A stretch of 9,721 nucleotides of DNA, from positions 1-9,721 of the forward strand of contig JASLMQ010000333.1 in the NCBI GenBank assembly GCA_030746455.1, read 5' to 3'. Positions 6,406 through 9,721 of the stretch are shown here, piece by piece. This DNA comes from Candidatus Latescibacterota bacterium. Lineage in GTDB: Bacteria; Latescibacterota; UBA2968; GCA-2709665. The notes under the pieces were generated by a model. That model was given only the letters and a program-made list of their open reading frames with translations. It was not told where the DNA came from and ran no database searches. Each line of letters opens with the position of its first letter. Position 1 is the stretch's first letter. Made by a program: the position numbers and the translations under genes.

Positions 6406-6552
6406 AATGAGGGCTGAGGCTCCGCAATCAGCCTGGATTCTCGATAGCGGCGGGACCACGATCTCAAGGCACCCGAGGTACCAGGTTCCACCTTACGCTC
6501 GGGCTTGGCTCCAGCACGCCACCACTTCTAGTCCGAGGTCAGGGCCTGCCCG
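6406..6552. other. Intergenic spacer between cupin gene and repeat copy B
   Basis: This stretch lies upstream of the minus-strand cupin. It has no convincing gene on either strand, no clear sigma70-type promoter and no tRNA-like fold. A short minus-strand frame runs through part of it only as an unlikely extension of the cupin gene. Confidence 0.4.
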
Positions 6553-6611
6553 CATCCTGGATCTGGCAGTTTTCGCGCTTTTCGCGTCTTTCGTAGTTCC
6601 CGGGTTCTGAC
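6553..6611 (+). repeat. Dispersed intergenic repeat, copy B (TTTCGCG-type)
   Basis: This is the second copy of the element at 1448-1506, same orientation, 49 of 59 positions identical. The core TTTCGCG units are conserved while the two-base spacers between them are swapped (CT then TC here, TC then CT in copy A), and TCGTAGTTCC is exact. It lies just downstream of the minus-strand gene ending at 6621 and runs directly into a palindrome. The conservation of a non-coding string more than 5 kb apart implies a family of such elements in this genome. Confidence 0.75.
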
Positions 6612-6625
6612 CTATTGGGGTCAGA
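6606..6625. repeat. Palindrome at the 3' end of the TIM-barrel-like gene
   Basis: TCTGACC at 6606-6612 and GGTCAGA at 6619-6625 are perfect seven-base inverted arms around the six-base loop TATTGG. The right arm contains the TGA stop (minus strand, 6621-6623). The arms resemble the GGGGTCAGACC type of REP palindrome known from several bacterial genomes. In RNA it would form a hairpin at the very end of the minus-strand reading frame, so it could end transcription or protect the 3' end; no T tract follows, so it is not a standard intrinsic terminator. Confidence 0.55.
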
Positions 6626-7406
6626 CCTCGATATCACCCACTTCCTGGATCCAATCGCGGGTCCACGCCGGGGATTCTGTCTTGATGTCCATCACCGTGT
6701 TCGCCAGGAACGACATGCTCTCGATCCGCCCCTCCTGCAGCCACTTGAGGCCGAGACCGCACTGGTGCTCCATGTCCTTCACGGACACGGGCCGGGCATT
6801 GTGGAAATCCCACAGGTAGCATCCGAGCGAGACCCGTCCGCCTGGCTTCAGCTTCTCGAGACGATCCAGGTTCTTCGCCAGACCGACGAGCTGTTCGGAG
6901 TTCCAGGTCCACAGGTTCACGATGTCGCACTGCTCGACCAGGGGGAAGATGGGCAGGTCGAGCTGACGGATGTACACGACCACCCACAGGTCCAAGCGCC
7001 GGCCGCCGACCTTCAGACGAGGACGGATTCCCTTGAGGTCCTCCGGGGTCAGCACCCCCTCTCCCTCCTTCCGGATGAAGTCGTCCATGTAGATCCCGGT
7101 CACATTGGGATATCTCTCGGCAAGCTCGAGGACCCGTTCCAGCTCCTCCTCGTCCTCACGGCCGCCACTGCCCACGATGGACCACACCACCTGCTTCAAC
7201 GGGGAGAAGGCCTCGGCGTACTGATCGTACGGATACGCGGGAAGGCCCTCCCAGCGGATCATCTGCAGATTGGGCACGCCGAGGTAGAAGGCACCCTCCG
7301 CGGGCGTCATGCGGGATCCCTCCGGGAACCCACCCTTCTCCAGGGACGGATTGTCTGATCCCGCCACGCAGGTGAAGATCCATAGCTTGTCGCGAACCGT
7401 AGGCAT
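6621..7406 (-). CDS. Uncharacterised protein, possible TIM-barrel / glycosidase-like fold
   Basis: I do not recognise this 261-residue protein as a named family. The start ATG at 7406 is set by a perfect GGAGGT (7414-7419) seven bases upstream; the frame runs on to 7508 but overlaps the end of the previous gene. It shows an alternating pattern of short hydrophobic strands and amphipathic helices: LWIFTCV (8-14), VVWSIVGS (73-80), VTGIYMDDF (102-110), LDLWVVVYI (138-146), CDIVNLWTW (160-168), RVSLGCYLWD (191-200) and SMSFLANTVMD (230-240). This suggests a (beta/alpha)8 barrel. The paired acids Asp108-Asp109 at a strand end, and Trp and Asp near other strand ends, are reminiscent of glycoside-hydrolase-like barrels, but this is inference. 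No signal peptide is seen. It follows the SDR gene by 41 bases, so it probably serves the same pathway. Confidence 0.7.
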   Translation of the reverse strand: MPTVRDKLWIFTCVAGSDNPSLEKGGFPEGSRMTPAEGAFYLGVPNLQMIRWEGLPAYPYDQYAEAFSPLKQVVWSIVGSGGREDEEELERVLELAERYPNVTGIYMDDFIRKEGEGVLTPEDLKGIRPRLKVGGRRLDLWVVVYIRQLDLPIFPLVEQCDIVNLWTWNSEQLVGLAKNLDRLEKLKPGGRVSLGCYLWDFHNARPVSVKDMEHQCGLGLKWLQEGRIESMSFLANTVMDIKTESPAWTRDWIQEVGDIEV

Positions 7407-7413
7407 GGGTGGT

Positions 7414-7419
7414 ACCTCC
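7414..7419 (-). promoter_or_regulatory. Shine-Dalgarno site fixing the TIM-barrel-like protein start
   Basis: On the minus strand this is GGAGGT, seven bases before the ATG at 7406. It is one of the strongest ribosome binding sites in the window and rules against the longer in-frame start at 7508, which lies inside the preceding gene. Confidence 0.8.
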
Positions 7420-7447
7420 GTATCCAGGCATATTTGGGAAGCGCGCT

Positions 7448-8221
7448 TCAACTGCGTAGAGATGCCGTGTAGACCCCTTCCTCCTCGGGATCGGGGCGGA
7501 TCCGCCACCGCTGCTCCAGTCCAAGGGTCTCTCTCGTGACCTGTGAGTGATAGTGATCGCCGCCATAGTCACCCGTGAGAAACAGCGTCGAGTACTTCAC
7601 CCCCTGCGTCTCGAGCAACGCCAGACGGAAGGCCTCGCACAGGTCGTCGTAGGGCACCAGTACCTCTGCATCACGAGCCATGCCGAACTGCGGGCCGAGC
7701 CGCGTCGGGCTCGCCTCGACTTCCTTCGGCGCCCCGATGCGCAGGCAGATGGCGGAGAGGAAGTCGTGTTGCCGGGTGTACATCTCGGCCAGCAGCTCCT
7801 GACAGCACTTGGTATAGCTGTAGAAGTTCACCGGCGTAAAGTTGTGATAGGCCGGCTGCGTGGGCGTCTCTGCATCCCCCCACACCGTCATGACCGTCGA
7901 AGCGAACACAACCCGTGGTATGCGGTGGGCAACGCAGGCCTCAAGGACGTTCACCGCGCCCTTGATATTGACCTCTACCTGCCCGGCAAGGTCCTCCGGG
8001 TCCCGGTGCGCGTAGGCCATGTGCAGCACAGCATCGGCGCCTTCCGCCGCATCCAGGACGATATCGGGATCGGTCACACTCCCGGTGAGGGACCGGGCCA
8101 CGCCCCCGACGTCTCGCAGGTCGAGAGATACCACGTCGGCCATCTCGGCAAGGTACGGCAGCAGCCGGCTGCCGATGGCGCCGCCACCGCCAGTAACGAG
8201 AATCTTTCTGTGTCCGGACAT
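7448..8221 (-). CDS. NAD-dependent epimerase/dehydratase-family SDR (uronate-dehydrogenase-like)
   Basis: This 257-residue Rossmann-fold oxidoreductase belongs to the extended short-chain dehydrogenases. I chose the ATG at 8221 because GAGGAG (8227-8232) lies five bases upstream; a GTG at 8236 would add five residues. The N terminus KILVTGGGGAIG gives the GxxGxxG cofactor motif at Gly11, Gly14 and Gly17. Asp34 ending strand 2 (SLDLRD) points to NAD rather than NADP. The catalytic set is Ser108/Thr109 (VVFASTV), Tyr134 and Lys138 (YSYTK). At about 257 residues it is shorter than typical nucleotide-sugar epimerases (about 310-340) and close to uronate dehydrogenases (about 265), which share the late VxYDDLCEAFRLAL-type segment. 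Oxidation of a hexuronate or epimerisation of a sugar are the main options. It is 28 bases after a DegT-type aminotransferase, a pairing often seen in sugar modification. Confidence 0.85.
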   Translation of the reverse strand: MSGHRKILVTGGGGAIGSRLLPYLAEMADVVSLDLRDVGGVARSLTGSVTDPDIVLDAAEGADAVLHMAYAHRDPEDLAGQVEVNIKGAVNVLEACVAHRIPRVVFASTVMTVWGDAETPTQPAYHNFTPVNFYSYTKCCQELLAEMYTRQHDFLSAICLRIGAPKEVEASPTRLGPQFGMARDAEVLVPYDDLCEAFRLALLETQGVKYSTLFLTGDYGGDHYHSQVTRETLGLEQRWRIRPDPEEEGVYTASLRS

Positions 8222-8226
8222 TGTGG

Positions 8227-8232
8227 CTCCTC
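8227..8232 (-). promoter_or_regulatory. Shine-Dalgarno site fixing the SDR start
   Basis: On the minus strand this is GAGGAG, five bases before the ATG at 8221. The alternative GTG at 8236 has only a poorly placed GAGG further upstream. Confidence 0.6.
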
Positions 8233-8249
8233 TCACCCCCCGCTCGACC

Positions 8250-9458
8250 TCATTCCTTCCTCACTCGCTCCACCGACTCCCAGAGGGCGGCGGCGACATA
8301 GGCGTTCTGTTCCTCGGTCATCTGAGGATGTAGCGACACACAGAACAGGCGCCGGCCCAGCCCGACCGAGACCGGGAGGGTCTCCGGCTGTCCCTGGGTA
8401 TGCTTCTCGATGAAGGGACGGCCCTGCCACACCGGCGGATTGGCGATGCACGTTCCCACCCCGTAGTCGTCGCGCAGCATCGTGCACAGCCTGTCGCGCT
8501 TCTCCCCGGTCCAATCCTCGGGAACCAGGAGCGTGAACAGGTAGAAGGTGTGCTCGCTATCAGGCGGCTCGTACGGCGGTGTGACCTCAGGGATTCCCTC
8601 CAGCAAGGCCAGACGCTCGTACGCGCGCTGCCGCCGCAGCGCGATCATCTCGTCCAGCCGTCGGATCTGCACGCTCCCCACCGCCGCCTGCACCTTGGTC
8701 AGCTTGTAGCTGGTACCCCAGCTCTGTGTCTCTCCGCCCCACTGCCGCACACTCCGCAGGCGTTTCGCCAATTCCGCATCGTCCGTCGTCACCAATCCCC
8801 CTTCGCCCAGCGTCGTCATCAGCTTCATCGTGTGCAGGCTGAACACGTTCATCCAGCCCTTCTTGCCGATCTTCGTTCCCTTGTATCCCCCGCCGCACGC
8901 GCGCGCCGCGTCGCCGATCACCTTCAGCGGTCCGTGCTTTGGATGCGGATGCCTTTCGGCGATGTCCAGGAGATCATCCATCGGAGCCGAAAGTCCGTTC
9001 ATATGTACGGGGTAGATGGCACGCGTGCGGGGTGTGATGCGCCGCTCCACATCCTCCGGATCGCAGTTGAAGGTGCGCCGGTCGACCTCGCACAGCACCA
9101 GCCTGGCGCCCTGGCCCAGAATGGACAGGGGAGACGCGGGGAAGTTGAGCGCGGGGCAGATCACCTCGTCATCGGGTTCCAGGTCCAGACACACCATTGC
9201 GAGGTCCAGGCCCACGCTGGCGGTGCACAGCGAAACCGCGAACTTGGTGCCGCAGTACCGGGCAAAGGCCTTCTCGAACTCGACGATCTCATCCACGATG
9301 AACCCGAACCCGACGTGCCAGTCCATCGAGTCCCGGATCGCCTTCACGGCGGCCTCCACCTCTTCCTCGGTATACCACGCGCCCAGTTGGGGCTCACCGT
9401 GGAAGACCCGTTCCGGCTTGTTCCCGTCCAGAAGCTCGCGACGCTGCGCTTCGGTCAT
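8250..9458 (-). CDS. DegT/DnrJ/EryC1/StrS-family PLP aminotransferase
   Basis: This 402-residue protein belongs to the sugar aminotransferase family that typically converts a keto-sugar nucleotide or keto-cyclitol to the amino form, with glutamate or glutamine as donor. The ATG at 9458 follows a purine-rich GGGGAGGGG (9463-9471); the frame stays open to 9623 but that part overlaps the upstream gene. Recognisable parts are FEKAFARYCGTKFAVSLCTA (61-80), DDEVICPALNFPAS (96-109), IGDAARACGGGYKG (181-194, Asp183 facing the PLP nitrogen), FSLHTMKLMTTLGEGGLVTT (206-225, Lys212 as Schiff-base lysine) and YKLTKVQAAVGSVQIRRLDEM (251-271). The C terminus has the family's late segment with CVSLHPQMTEEQ. 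The length is slightly above the usual 370-390, because of extra residues at the N terminus. It is probably co-transcribed with the SDR, 28 bases downstream. The sugar or cyclitol substrate is unknown. Confidence 0.92.
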   Translation of the reverse strand: MTEAQRRELLDGNKPERVFHGEPQLGAWYTEEEVEAAVKAIRDSMDWHVGFGFIVDEIVEFEKAFARYCGTKFAVSLCTASVGLDLAMVCLDLEPDDEVICPALNFPASPLSILGQGARLVLCEVDRRTFNCDPEDVERRITPRTRAIYPVHMNGLSAPMDDLLDIAERHPHPKHGPLKVIGDAARACGGGYKGTKIGKKGWMNVFSLHTMKLMTTLGEGGLVTTDDAELAKRLRSVRQWGGETQSWGTSYKLTKVQAAVGSVQIRRLDEMIALRRQRAYERLALLEGIPEVTPPYEPPDSEHTFYLFTLLVPEDWTGEKRDRLCTMLRDDYGVGTCIANPPVWQGRPFIEKHTQGQPETLPVSVGLGRRLFCVSLHPQMTEEQNAYVAAALWESVERVRKE

Positions 9459-9462
9459 CTGG

Positions 9463-9471
9463 CCCCTCCCC
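9463..9471 (-). promoter_or_regulatory. Purine-rich ribosome binding site of the DegT-family gene
   Basis: Read on the minus strand the segment is GGGGAGGGG, four bases before the ATG at 9458. It supports this start over in-frame codons further upstream inside the preceding reading frame. Confidence 0.55.
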
Positions 9472-9478
9472 TTTGGGT

Positions 9479-9721
9479 TCACGCTTGTGTAACCACCTTG
9501 CCAACCTCGTAGTCCGGGTGGGCATCCATCTCCAGCGCCGCATAGCTGAAGAGGGGATACACGCTCCACTCCACGCACCCCAGCAGATCCGGCTTCCCGT
9601 CGTCGTTCATATCGCCGGCCCACGCGTTGGGACCGTGGATCGTGAAGGCGATCTCCTCACCGTAGCACCGAAACTCGCGAGGCTCATCGAATACCGGCTC
9701 AGCGGTCGACCCCACATTTCG
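9479..9721 (-). CDS. C-terminal tail of an FG-GAP/VCBS-like repeat protein, 5' partial
   Basis: Only the last 80 residues are in the window; the frame is open through base 9721, and the GTG at 9715 need not be a start. The segment WAGDMNDDGKPDLLGCVEWS carries the DxNxDGxxDL calcium-binding loop typical of FG-GAP/VCBS beta-propeller repeats, followed by FSYAALEMDAHPDYEVGKVV and the TGA at 9479-9481. Such proteins are usually secreted or surface-exposed, with repeats upstream, but no signal peptide can be checked here. It ends 20 bases before the aminotransferase start, so it is the first visible gene of the minus-strand operon. A single motif supports the family call, so the full domain content is unknown. 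Confidence 0.65.
   Translation of the reverse strand, partial: RNVGSTAEPVFDEPREFRCYGEEIAFTIHGPNAWAGDMNDDGKPDLLGCVEWSVYPLFSYAALEMDAHPDYEVGKVVTQA

Noticed and set aside
6615..7358. 247-codon plus-strand open frame opposite the barrel-like gene
   Set aside because: His, Leu and Val-rich antisense-type composition. The minus-strand frame has a perfect Shine-Dalgarno site and a plausible fold pattern.
8400..9512. 370-codon plus-strand open frame opposite the DegT-family gene
   Set aside because: It is a shadow of the aminotransferase: no recognisable motif and no good ribosome binding site, whereas the minus strand has every family motif.
1..9721. CRISPR array, tRNA, rRNA, phage or defence system
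   Set aside because: No regularly spaced repeats, cloverleaf-like segments, integrase, nuclease, reverse transcriptase or toxin-like products were found on either strand; all substantial genes read as metabolic enzymes or unknowns.

Overview
This GC-rich (roughly 60-65% by eye) window reads as bacterial chromosome from an uncultured or environmental lineage. Evidence for this is the dense single-gene spacing, good Shine-Dalgarno sites and a TTG start. The gene mix is a mandelate-racemase/enolase-family dehydratase, aldo/keto reductase, SnoaL-like protein, cupin and an FG-GAP-like protein tail. A metabolically versatile, sugar/acid-degrading group such as Latescibacterota, Poribacteria or a planctomycete-like lineage would fit, but this assignment is only a guess from gene content. 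No tRNA, rRNA, CRISPR array, transposase or phage gene is visible.

Left part, plus strand (1-6026): the C-terminal 457 residues of a class III PLP aminotransferase; a split transketolase (N-terminal TPP subunit and C-terminal pyrimidine-binding subunit, stop/start overlapping as ATGA); a small SnoaL/NTF2-like protein; an enolase-superfamily sugar-acid dehydratase resembling galactonate dehydratase; and an aldo/keto reductase starting at TTG with its Shine-Dalgarno site directly on the previous stop codon. Together they look like a pathway acting on a sugar, sugar acid or related polyol: oxidation/reduction, dehydration, two-carbon ketol transfer and transamination. The substrate cannot be read from sequence.

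Right part, minus strand (9721-6052): the C-terminal tail of a protein with an FG-GAP/VCBS-like calcium loop, a DegT/DnrJ/EryC1 aminotransferase, a short extended-SDR (uronate-dehydrogenase- or epimerase-like), an unrecognised probable TIM-barrel protein, and after a 224-base gap a EutQ-like cupin. The first four are separated by only 20, 28 and 41 bases and are probably one operon. The two blocks converge at 6027-6051 with just 25 bases between stops.

The clearest non-genic structure is a roughly 59-base dispersed repeat present twice in the same orientation (1448-1506 and 6553-6611), built on the alternating unit TTTCGCG. One copy forms the leader of the split transketolase and can pair with its ribosome binding site. 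The other runs into a palindrome that contains the stop codon of the TIM-barrel-like gene. Protein-level oddities are a missing catalytic His in the aldo/keto reductase, an Asp-to-Glu change at the presumed His-Asp dyad of the dehydratase, and a transketolase C subunit without the usual phosphate-binding His. No gap without a gene exceeds 300 bases.
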